DNA of 64,000 nucleotides, taken from NCBI GenBank assembly GCA_029962745.1, contig CM057159.1, positions 29,157,575 through 29,221,574 on the forward strand, written 5' to 3'. Origin of the DNA: Echinometra lucunter (lineage: Eukaryota; Echinodermata; Echinoidea; Camarodonta; Echinometridae). A program made the position numbers and the translations under genes. Below the pieces are notes generated by a model. The model was not told where the DNA came from and made no database searches. It saw only the letters and a list, made by a program, of their open reading frames with translations. Below are positions 12,842 through 23,362 of this stretch, piece by piece (within the stretch, counting starts at the first letter, position 1; the number at the start of each line of letters is the position of its first letter).

Positions 12842-13174
12842 TTAAGTGCGGTTTTCACGGGCACGCGAACGATTTGCGAAGGATGCGAATGTCGAAAAAA
12901 TGGCAAAGTCCAACATTCGCATTTTATGCTCCAAAAGTTCGCCGAACATCCGCGGGGGTTCGGAAGCGTCGCCAGTTGTTCGTTTTTAGTTTGGCAGAAT
13001 TTCAAAAAAGTTTAAAATTTTTGCGAACGGTTCCCGCATCCCTCGATTCCTCGAACAATAACTTACAACGCTTCCGAACCTCCGCCCAAGTTTGGCGAAT
13101 TTTCGAAGCATACATTATTTCAATATTCGCATCCTTCGCAAAACGTTCGCGTGCCCGTGAAAACCGCACTTTAA
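12842..13174. mobile_element. MITE family C (TTAA/TTA-flanked)
   Basis: Inverted repeats of about 50 bp: the left begins AGTGCGGTTTTCACGGGCAC and continues GCGAACG, and the right ends CGTTCGCGTGCCCGTGAAAA then CCGCACT. The element is flanked by TTAA at 12842-12845 and 13171-13174, which fits a TTAA- or TTA-target transposon. The interior is CG-rich compared with surrounding DNA. The 100-120 codon open frames through it follow the palindrome and are not credible genes. Confidence 0.8.
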
Positions 13175-13620
13175 GGAATGCACTTCACTATGAATATACA
13201 GCATACACTGACACAATTTTCAGTTTTGAAAGGTAGGTTAACATGGTCAAGAACAGAACGAAACCTTCGTGATGAGCAAAACACGTTGCCTTGAGAGTCC
13301 ATAAAAGTGTATCTAAGGTTTCTAGTGATGCAGTCAAACGAAGTAGAAAGAAATTGTAAGAAAAAAAGGAGATATAAAGAAATAAACGAGCAGGCGACGC
13401 GGAAAAAGAACATAATTTCTACGGAATCGGAAGAAAAAAGAATGAGACATTGAAGACTGTACAGTACAGTAGCTCACCAAACATACATGCTTGAAAGTAA
13501 AAAACAAGGATGAGTACAGTACTACAAATCTTTTTTTATGAATTGCGTATTCATTCTGGATAACATAGCCTTTATCGTGTTTATTACGGAAGCTTAAAAA
13601 TTCCAGCGAGATGATGAGAT

Positions 13621-13877
13621 AATTTAGGCCAAGAAGACGACAAGACAAGGGAAAGATGAAGAGTTATTGGAACTCTGCAAGTTGACTTGCTTAGGACAAG
13701 AAGACGAGATGACGAGTTGTTTGAACTCGGCAAGTCGACTTGTGTGGGACAAAAAGACGAGAGGACAAGTTATTGGAACGTCATCTCGTCTTCTTTTCCT
13801 AAACAAGCGGATTGCCGAGTTCCAATAACTTGTCATCTCGTCTTTTTCACTCGTCTTCTCGTCTTCTTGGCCAAATT
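13621..13877. mobile_element. fold-back element with internal GACGAG repeats
   Basis: Outer inverted repeats are AATTTAGGCCAAGAAGACGA at the left and TCGTCTTCTTGGCCAAATT at the right. The interior is made of alternating direct and inverted copies of a segment containing GACAAGAAGACGAG, TGGAACTCGG-like and CAAGTCGACTTG-like blocks (for example near 13635, 13697, 13750, and inverted near 13785, 13835 and 13856). This subrepeated stem is like the fold-back elements known in sea urchins (TU family), although homology to those was not tested. Confidence 0.75.
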
Positions 13878-14640
13878 CATAGTCATCTCTCAGGCACTTT
13901 TTAAGCTTCGGTACTATATCCTTTTGCCTGTTGCTGCCAAATACAAATATAAATACCAAGTGAGCATTCATGGCATACGAGGCATGAGTCACTGATGATA
14001 AGAGCTTCATGAAGTATTGATTAATCCCAATTAAATTTTAGATGATTACCTTCTGTTTAAGCATGTTAAGCCACCGTCCTCTTTGCGGAAAAGGGGGTTA
14101 GAAAAAGATGTACAGTAAATGTGCCAAATTTTGTCAGCGAGTTCTGTTTTTCTGATTTCTGTTTTTCTGATTTCTGTTTTTACAGTGATATGACGTACTT
14201 CCAACAATTCTTTTGTTTACATTTTCTAGCAAACTGATTTCTTCAGCTTTCATCCTTTACAATATCATATATGATTGCCATTCTATGATCTATGATCATT
14301 AGGCAAGGAAGAGAAAGAATATTTAAAAAACGCAAAGAAAAAAAAGCATTAGAGGATGATCATAGATTCGCCATAATCATGATCACAGGAGTTATATGAA
14401 ATGATAATGTAGAAACCACATGCGCCCGCAGTGTTTATAATCTGGTGCATTTTGCGAAACGGAATTCAGTTTTATAACATGAGGCTAAATGACACTTCAA
14501 GATGATTTAAGACTCTCACATGTTCACATGTCATAAGAGTGTTGAGGAAAATAAATGTAAACTACTCCGCGATCACTTTGCCACTATCGTTAAAAAAGAC
14601 AAAAGTTTTCGTAGTTGATTTTGTGCGAGCGTAGCTAGCT
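13878..14640. other. gene-free stretch
   Basis: No gene seen. A short direct repeat of TCTGTTTTTCTGATT occurs near 14143-14177. Confidence 0.5.
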
Positions 14641-14661
14641 ATTCAATGGTGATGCTTCGTG

Positions 14662-14750
14662 ATTGGCTAAGCTGATCTGGCAATCGTCGGCGATGCGATA
14701 ACGGAAGGCAGACGCTATAAAATACGCCTCCTGTGTGCGAATCTGATCAG
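14662..14750 (+). promoter_or_regulatory. candidate RNA polymerase II promoter (CCAAT + TATA)
   Basis: GATTGGCTAA at 14661-14670 carries an inverted CCAAT box, and GCTATAAAATACG has a good TATA box (TATAAAATA, 14716-14724) about 50 bp further on. A start site about 30 bp downstream would fall near 14746-14752, around GATCAGAG. The strand and the 2.6-kb distance fit a 5' non-coding exon spliced to the receptor exon. A good 3' splice site, TTTGTTTCATTTCAG, ends at 17209, and another, TATTTTCTTAAG, ends at 17379. I infer the link; no donor site is certain. Confidence 0.45.
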
Positions 14751-17391
14751 AGAAGAACACGATTTGTAGCCGAGCTGAGCTCGAAGAAGCCTGAACATGT
14801 AATCACCATAATACTTCTTATTTCTATTTCTTCAGCTGTTATTAATGTATACGTGCACACAAGGGAAGTCAGCGTGAGGTAGCATAAGAACCATACTAGT
14901 TGAGTGCTCGATGGTAACAGCCATGGACCAATAGGAGGGGAGTTTGAATCCCCTTTTCATGCTTCCAGTGGGATTGGAAGCAGATTTGAAGCTTAAGCTC
15001 CAGGCCTTGGCGCCTGTCTGTATGCATTCGATGGAGCCTTGTGTTTGTTAGACGCAACTCTACGCCTGATGTGAACTCAGAAGTGGTGTTGGAGGGCAAA
15101 CTTTGCGGCACGTAGGACCTTCTATTTGCTCAATGATTTCTGTTGCTGATCCCCTGGAGGGAATGGAAGACTGATCAAATGCATTCTACCGCCTTTCGTT
15201 ATTGACTAACTCACTTTCACTGACTGCAATCTTCAGAAAGGATGCATCAAAGAACCCAATCATGATCAAATCTGTCATCAACATTTGTCTGTGAGTTGTG
15301 TAGGCTGCTAAAAACCGTCTGTGACACTACCGGGAGCTTACCCTCCTTTATATCAGGTAAACTTTTTTGACTCCTTGGAACCTTGAACATAATCATCCTT
15401 TCATTTGCTCTATGGGCTTTATTACCCAGTAATGAAACGCATAAAAGGTTACCAATTAAGGTGCTCTGGAGCAGTGCATTACAGCCGACTATAAGGTACA
15501 ATAACCGCCGAGAATCTTTCAACATCTCCATGTACCTATAGCTTTTCAGAGATTGGATATAAAAGCATGATCATCGTTCAGATTTGCTTCAGATATCTTT
15601 TCACTTATCGAACATGCTCCTACCGTATTGTTTCGACAGTAATGACTTGAATTTGAACAGCGAAGATCGAAAGCGTAGTAAGTTGGTGGCACATAATAAA
15701 GATTGATTTATTCAGGTCCAGTAATGAGCTGACTGTGCATCATTCTGGTCAAGTCTGTGAGATAATCAGGGAAAGTGGAAGGGAACAGGCGTGCGTAATA
15801 AGAGCACGTCCCATGTATTTAGTGTTTGACAAGATTGTATATAAATATCACCAAAGGAATCCAGGTTTCGTTGCATGACTGTGATTTAACTACGTCATGC
15901 GAACAGAAATGATCGTGTCTTAGTGCACTCGGAGGAAAACAGCGAGTGAGAAATTTCGCACTTTTACCGAGATAAACCACGCACAGATGCAACGTTCTGA
16001 TGAGCCCTTTTCTCTTTTAGTTTGGAAATGGGCGTGTTCAGAGATGTAGCCTGGTGAATTTATTTGCATCGTAGTAGAAAATGACGTTAAACACTCGGAT
16101 TGTAACAAATTGTTAAAGTTTCAGCCTTGAAACTTGAAAAGTAAATGTTGAGACTGAAATGAGTGTGGTTACTCACCTCTACTTTTCATCATAAAGCAAA
16201 CGTCTTTGAGAAAACACTGACTTCGGGTGGTAGTGGGAACTCACTTATTTCTGTCACAATTTTGCAAGATATCAATATAAAACTTTAAAATGAATAGAAG
16301 GAAAACTAAGGGTGTCGCTGATTTCAGTTACAATATTTAATCAAGTCAGCATGGTCAAGGAGGATAACTAAACTGATGACATCTGGTACATGTATTTTCT
16401 TCTTTATTCGCCTTTGAATTTGATGACGCAATATGGATTGATTCAGCACAAGTGGATAGAGCTGACTACTCTTAAACCGTCTGATGAAGCCAAGAAGACG
16501 TCAAATATTTAAACAAAGAGGGAGATACGCTGAAGCAATAGCCAGATTGATCTAAGTCACTCTTTGTTTTCTAAGCTCTCTCGTCGAGTTCTGCAGATGA
16601 GAGAAAAATAGGTCCTCCCTGTTCGATTCTAGGCACGTCATGTCATCAGGGGCGACACTGAAATCCGGAAGGTGTTGCGACGGAGTGATGAATCGATGCA
16701 AATGGCATTAGAGGTGAGATCTGACAGTGATTAAATATGTTTTCCCCCAGAAAAATTGTTATCTCAGCAAACATGATCGCTTTTAGCCTGACGCGACTGA
16801 TATCTCTGCCCACATTTCTTTCACCAGCAGCGTGATGAGACTATTAGTATCAGGTTTGGCATTCTATAATGTTTCATTGAGATGTTGAAACACGCTATCT
16901 TCGCGACTCTAACTGCAGTACGTGAAGAGGGATAAACTGACCGCATTTTGTCAAATGTCGCTCTGCATTTACAGAGTGACGACTTCCGAAAATTGCATTA
17001 ATAACCACATGTGTTAACCTCTTGATACCATTTATCTGTACGAAAAATTTTGCTACGATTTAGTTGTACATTAATCTATTCCATGAAAGCTACCCTAATG
17101 CCATCACCACTTTGACGACCGTAAGAATATAAAAACTTGGAAACCAGATGCCTCGGTATAATCTATGGATGAGGCGGAGAGTTTTAGAGAGAGCTTTGTT
17201 TCATTTCAGGCGTGTTATCACAAAAATGTAGCCAAATGCACAGTTTCCATGAAATTTACGACTAAGGATGTTTGTGATGTATAGACGCCTCCATATAGTA
17301 ACAATGTACGAGGAGCATGTTGATCATCTTTAAAATCGAAACGTGAATAGAAATCATTTCAAACGCATATTTTCTTAAGAGGATCAAATAG
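14751..17391 (+). other. probable 5' UTR/intron region of the receptor gene
   Basis: There is no coding sequence between the candidate promoter and the receptor start codon. A first non-coding exon and one intron would account for it, but the donor could not be placed. GTGAGG near 14873 is one possibility. Open frames here are on the opposite strand and unremarkable. Confidence 0.35.
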
Positions 17392-18843
17392 ATGTATCAG
17401 AGGATTTGGTGGTTTGCAAATAAGACGATGGCAGGTACAACACCCGCGTCGTATTTCGCAGAATACGACCCTCTTCTAACCTCTGCATCGATCCTGAGCA
17501 ACGATTCTGCAACTGATAACCTTACTGACACGGATGCCTCGCCGCAGCCTTATCCGCCGAGTGGTTATGGCTTGACCCGGATTATAATCTGCTCCTTCAT
17601 GGCCTTAATCGTCATCATCCTCATCGTCATCGGTAACATCATGGTGTGCATTGCCGTCTTCAAGGAAAGATCCCTCCAGGCAGTTCAGAATTGGTTCCTG
17701 GTGTCGTTAGCTGCCAGTGACCTCATGGTGGGGATTCTCATTATGCCGTTGGGTGTCGTGAACGAAATGCTTGGACACTGGATCTTCGGAAACCACGTAT
17801 GTCTAATGTGGCTCGTCCTAGATGTCTTAGCGTGTACAGCTTCCATTTTGAATCTATGTTTGATATCAATTGATCGTTATTGTTCGATCACGAGACCCAT
17901 TAAGCACGCAGAATGGCGTCAGCCGTGTCGGATCCGTTCGATGATATTCATGGTGTGGTTGTTATCCATGGTGATTTCAGTCCCACCTCTTTTTGGTTGG
18001 AGATCAGAAATTAAAATGGATGACAGTGGTTACTACAAATGTGTAATAAGCGAGGATATCGGATATATCCTTTACTCAACTATGGGCTCGTTTTATATTC
18101 CGGCATTCATCATGGTTATAGTGTACTGGAAAATCTGGTTGGCAGCTAAAAGGAGAGCGCGTTCAACTGTTCGAAAATCGAAACGCACAAACGGTAAAAA
18201 CATGATAGCGTCTGAATGTATATCTGTTGATGACCGCACAAATTTTGACGGAAAGACTTACGCAATGATACACAAAGCAGACCCGGATATACAAATGGCT
18301 ACTTTGCAAGTCGATCACGAGCACATAGCGCAGCCTGTCCCATCGGCCTGTGGAACGAGCAGTAGTAACCCTGACGGCGACAGTACGCATGATCGAATAC
18401 CACATTCCCCATCAGAAAACACGCTTCATCCGCCATCGCTTACGACCTCAACATCGCTACTCCCACCCCCGTCGAGATCCAGTGATTCCCATCTCAGACC
18501 CGATACCCCGCAGATGCAACATCGACCATCTCGCGTGGATCCACACGAAGTCGAGAAGCAAAAGCGACGACTGGCCCAGAGCCGAGATCGAAGAGCTACC
18601 ATAGTCCTAGGGGTAATCATGGGTACCTTTCTCGCCTGCTGGTATCCGTTCTTCCAGCTTTATGTCATATCTGCTCTCTGTGGGCCGAAATGTGCAATAC
18701 CCAGGTTGCTTTTTGATTTCTTTTTCTGGATTGGATACTGCAATAGTGCCTTGAATCCTATCATCTACACAATCTTTAACCGCGATTTTAGGCGAGCTTT
18801 TAAGAAGATCCTTGGTCTTCGAAAACGACAGAAGAAACGATAA
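17392..18843 (+). CDS. biogenic-amine G-protein-coupled receptor, alpha2-adrenergic/octopamine-like
   Basis: A complete 483-residue class A receptor of the plasma membrane in one exon. N-terminal glycosylation sequons lie at N10, N37 and N43. Seven membrane spans occupy about residues 62-88, 99-122, 136-160, 181-203, 224-250, 402-426 and 437-461. Hallmarks are N82 (1.50), D110 (2.50), the C137-C217 disulfide pair, amine-binding D144 (3.32), DRY at 161-163, S229/T230/S233 (5.42/5.43/5.46) for catechol or phenol hydroxyls, CWYPFF (W417, 6.48) and NPIIY at 455-459. The ends of the last two spans (FFFWIGYCNS, IFNRDFRRAFKKIL) are most like alpha2-adrenergic and octopamine/tyramine receptors; D2-like dopamine receptors are the main alternative. 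The third intracellular loop is long (about 150 residues, Ser/Pro-rich) and the tail short, the usual Gi-coupled layout. The tail lacks the palmitoylation cysteine common in the family. ATG at 17428 (residue 13, A at -3, G at +4) has better context than the first ATG and may be the true start. Confidence 0.93.
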   Translation: MYQRIWWFANKTMAGTTPASYFAEYDPLLTSASILSNDSATDNLTDTDASPQPYPPSGYGLTRIIICSFMALIVIILIVIGNIMVCIAVFKERSLQAVQNWFLVSLAASDLMVGILIMPLGVVNEMLGHWIFGNHVCLMWLVLDVLACTASILNLCLISIDRYCSITRPIKHAEWRQPCRIRSMIFMVWLLSMVISVPPLFGWRSEIKMDDSGYYKCVISEDIGYILYSTMGSFYIPAFIMVIVYWKIWLAAKRRARSTVRKSKRTNGKNMIASECISVDDRTNFDGKTYAMIHKADPDIQMATLQVDHEHIAQPVPSACGTSSSNPDGDSTHDRIPHSPSENTLHPPSLTTSTSLLPPPSRSSDSHLRPDTPQMQHRPSRVDPHEVEKQKRRLAQSRDRRATIVLGVIMGTFLACWYPFFQLYVISALCGPKCAIPRLLFDFFFWIGYCNSALNPIIYTIFNRDFRRAFKKILGLRKRQKKR

Positions 18844-19920
18844 AGGATCGACTCCATTTAGATGCATGTTTCCACAATGACCTAATTTTCCATATTTTCT
18901 CTTTACTAACCTGACTAAATGAACTTGCAAGTCAGTATAGAGATCACCATCTTAGATAATGTTGCTGCAGGGTTATATGTCGAGGTTATGTCTGGGAACT
19001 TATTTCACTAACTTGTGTCAGACTCCAATAACAGACAGAGACTATTAGATCAGTGACTGAAGTTTGGAGATAAAAATGAACACTACAAAGTGACCCCGGA
19101 GGACTCAATCCTCGATTTATTTTCAGCTAGTGTAGCCTACTTGAGAAGCAGCATCTTTACTTTCTTCTTTCATTCATCGGTTTCTTGATGGACATAATGT
19201 GTTTGTGCTCGTTGCTGTGACTTCTGAATAAGCAACGCCTTGTAGAACATGTAGAAGATTAATGCAGCACCTTGTAATATAGAGCGAAGCGCCGAATTTG
19301 AACTCGATTGTATATTCCTTAATCTACCATGAATGTAGCAATGATTTATACTATGTATTGATTTAGTATTTTAAAAGTCATATCTCTGTACGCAACATAT
19401 TTTTAGACTGATTGAAGCCAAAGAGTATAAGGGCATTTCGATAATGCATACAAAGTTGCTGGTAATCATAAACTTGATTTACAACTGATTTGCAGCATTT
19501 GGACCTTTTTGGATGGATATTTATAGAAGTAAAAATGAATAGTATAAGCTGAAATTGTATTTAATCATGTTAATTTATAGAATCTCTTCTCTATTAGCAG
19601 CAAAATAGTGTGTATTTTTATTCCATTTCTGGAAGAGTAAATCTTGATTTCTCAGTTTTGCTTTACATTCATTGGTAATATGTAAAGTATTTTTCTAATT
19701 AATTCAACAAATGATGCTAGTTACTTTTTAAAGCTTAATGATACGCTACTGTATATGAGATATACGTGTAATATTTGTAACGAAGTGTACTTCATTAGTT
19801 CTTTTGAGAGGAAAAATATCTAGTTAGCAATAGATTATAAGAAAGGGAAAAGACCTATTTGCCTAAGTATAATACAACGTTATTTCTGGCTCCAATAAAC
19901 TCTGTAGGTTATGAAACTTA
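18844..19920 (+). other. receptor 3' UTR with poly(A) signal
   Basis: The first clear AATAAA after the receptor stop is at 19894-19899, in TCCAATAAACTCTGTAGGTT. A GT-rich stretch just after it suits a cleavage site. The intervening 1.05 kb is AT-rich with no open frame on the + strand, as expected for a long 3' UTR. Transcript evidence would be needed to fix the end. Confidence 0.5.
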
Positions 19921-22900
19921 TGAGGGCGGGAAAGGATTTATAATACTTGGTAATAATTGAACAAAAAATGGATATGAAACAACGAAAGTTCCTAATACCA
20001 GACTTGATACGTCTGGTAATTTTAACAAAGATATGCAAAAACATGACACTCCTTTCCCAGACATGTCAATTTGCACGGTCTCTGTAAAACCCTCGAGTCT
20101 AAATATGTTATAGCTGTGCTTACCTTTGCCCTCCAAATTACAGGAGAACCAGTGAATATAGCCAAAATGAAATATTAATCTGTAGATAATGCTTCGTCTC
20201 AATTACTCTGCATTCATCAAAAGCTTGCAATGAATAAGGACATTAACAGTCTGTCATTAACTCTTGTGTTTATTTTTTTACTTTGATATTGCTCTGTGCG
20301 CAATGAAAATGACATATTTTTGCCTGATCTTTCTGTAACTACGATACTGATACACTAAAACCTTCCCTTATTTCCTTTTTGAACAAGATAGATATCAAAA
20401 CATAATTCCTTCTAAACGTAAGCTTTAAACTTAACATAGAACAGGTGTAACGTATTATGTTACTGTCGTGTCTATATAGTCTGTTAACATATGCCCATGT
20501 CTCAGTAAGTTCCCAGCAAACATGACCTCTGAATGTGCAGTGAGGTTTTAAGGGATAAACAGGTTTTATTTCCAGTGAGTGAACACGAATAACCTCATGT
20601 GTTCAACTGTGTTCTGGTCCTAGACAATGATAGGAATGATAGGTATGTGTAATGTTTAAAGTTGGCATGTACAGGAAAAAAAAAACTTTCTTATTGCAAA
20701 AGGTCTCAAATTAATGTAAACAAACTTTTGCAGAACAACGCTAAAATTTAAGCACTGGACGAGGTGGGAATTGATTTTTGGTTTTTAACACATTATAGAG
20801 TTGTGCGTAATGAGTAATCTATCAATCTTCCAAAAAAAACCCCCCACACATTTGGTTTATTTACACATGCACACTCCAATCTTTTTCCCTGTGAAAGGTG
20901 AATATGTCAAAGTCCCATAAAGAGCAAAGCTTGGCCACGGTTTTAACCCCAAATTGCCTAGTTTTTGCAATTATCAAGAAGGGAGGTTTCAGAAAATAAC
21001 CAGGGCCACAATTCCTAGTGCCTTCGTGTTGTATTTTCCCTAGATATACCTCCGTTGCCTCTATGCCTTGGGCAATTCTTGCAAAATAGCGCCGGCTGTC
21101 AGACGAACCGTAAATACATATTTGGGAAGGTTCTTGGTTTTTACCTAAAGAACTGTAAGGGTAAACTGCAAGTGTAATGCTATCCCTGGACAGGGGCTTA
21201 GCTGGGAGGCAGAGATTATACTCAAACAATATTCTTCGCAAAATAAAATTTCAAGACTTTACTGTCTCAGTTTGCATTTTTGGGAAAAATAACCATGACC
21301 TTTTAAGTTGATGATGATGCTGTGGATGAAAGGGAAATCGTTGGTAAGTTTACTTTAAATGTCAAGTTTAAATAGCTTTACCCCCCCCCCCCCTCATGCC
21401 CTATTATGATTTTTTTTTGTATTTTCCAAATCATTTAATCGAAATAAATGGTAATGAATAAATCAAATATACCACCCTTCATTTAACATGTTAAAGGGAA
21501 TGATGAAATATACGTATGTATTATTCTACTTATTATTAATTTTGTTTTACTCTGCGTGTTCAAGGAATCTAGTCTTTTGTTTTGTTTTTATTGTTTTGTG
21601 ATTTTTTTTATCGCATCATAATTATTGCATAGATACATGCACGTGTACGGACGAAGCAATGGATATGGGGCTTCCTTTTGACATGTTTCACTGTTGTGCA
21701 CTATTCACCTGAAAATGTTTTTAATGGAAGTTCAAGGACAATCATATTGATCATGTTGATGTACATGTATAATATAAATGCAGGTTGAATCTTCGGAAAC
21801 GGATGATTAGATTTTCACAGATGTTATTTGTCGTACTGCTCTGATCTGTGCGTAGTGTATGGTGATGTTATGCTTTTTTCATTTTTTTCTTTGAGTATTT
21901 ACTTTGTTTTTCGTAAGCACATTAACAAAGTTTCTACTTGATTTGAAAGGTATAATAGAGTAGACATGTGTTTCATTTTTAGAAACTGCGTTAAAATCTA
22001 AAAGTTTGAACATGGAAAAGAATATTCAGCGATGAGCTCCTTGTTGGGCTTTTTGTGTCACATGATTGAGTGTATAATGAATTCTTAGTTTTGACAAATA
22101 TATTTAGTCTGAGACTTTTCTCTCCTGTACAACAGTATTCAACATGTTCATCAGAAACGAACTTAAGGTATTGTCATAAATCTATAATGTATAGATACAC
22201 TGAGCACGTTGAGCTGTCCCTCAAATTGAATTCATATAGATTTGTGAATACGAGTTTCTCTCAAAGTCCGTAATTTCACATGACGATAATTTCGTTTTTA
22301 GGAAATAATTTGAAATGCTCCGAACGTTTATCGATAGAGGTACAGGAATCTTGAGATGACGTCAAATTAACCTTTAGTATGTAAATGATTATCATGATTG
22401 GATTATTTACCTCATGATTTGAAGTTTTAAAGCTCGAATTCTTGTCAAAGGTAGATTTATTAACAGACATCCAAATGGGAGAAAGACAAGCTTTCAAGAA
22501 GCCTTGGCAAGGATTTTCGAGGCACAATTCTTAAAACACTCATGGAAATATGTTTTATACTGAATGAAAGGTCGTTGTCATCAGGCATACATGTAACATA
22601 CTCGTTTATACCAAATTTTCAAGCACCGTATATGTAAAAGGAATAGGTTTTTGCAATGTGTCATTGTAATGTACCTTAGTATGTTATAATGGTAAAAAGA
22701 CAATTCATGTAGACACCATGTGTGTGTATATTATTTGTCATCATGTAGTAGGCCTATAATCAATAGAAAATCAACTCACTTTCTTTAGTATGTAATTCTG
22801 ACTGACAGGATGATCATTTCGACAGGTTGACATCAGTCTGAGAATGTTAATGATATCAATAAAGATGTCTACCAAAAATAATTGTCATCAGGTTGTAGCC

Positions 22901-23305
22901 AGTTTGTAATTCGATATGCAGTACGTGCGTCCTAGGATAAATCAATAAGAATAATGTCGACTTGAATTGGCAACGTGTAATCATGTGATGAAAACATCTG
23001 CTTACGCTATCTTATTCCACTACTTTCATCTTCTGAAGATGTGAATGTACTCATTAGTAAACTGTAATCTAGAAGTGCGTTAACTCTTCGAAGGATCGAA
23101 GTTCACTTGCAGAATTAAGGTTGGCTCAACCGGTTCTCCCTCCCCCGGCCATCCCCACCCGCTGAAGCCCTTAGATTATATTTTAATTATACAGTCCCTT
23201 TTCAATTTTCTTACTTTAAAAAGGTCATTTTCCTTCTCTTTCTTTATCCCCCTCCTCTTTCCGTGCTATTCCTCAACCTTTTATTCTTTTTTTTAAAGGT
23301 TTCTA
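19921..23305. other. gene-free stretch
   Basis: No gene, tRNA or clear transposon recognised in about 3.4 kb. It contains a C run at 21382-21393 and one isolated TGACGTCA (22357-22364). Confidence 0.5.
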
Positions 23306-23362
23306 TTTCTTCTTCTTCTTCTTCTTCTTCTTCTTCTTCTTCTTCTTCTTCTTCTTCTTCTT
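23306..23362 (+). repeat. (TTC)n microsatellite
   Basis: About 57 bp of TTC/TCT repeat within a longer pyrimidine-rich stretch (about 23230-23395). Confidence 0.95.

Noticed and set aside
12707..13236. Overlapping 102- and 120-codon frames
   Set aside because: They lie across MITE family C and its mirrored ends; no start context or domain.
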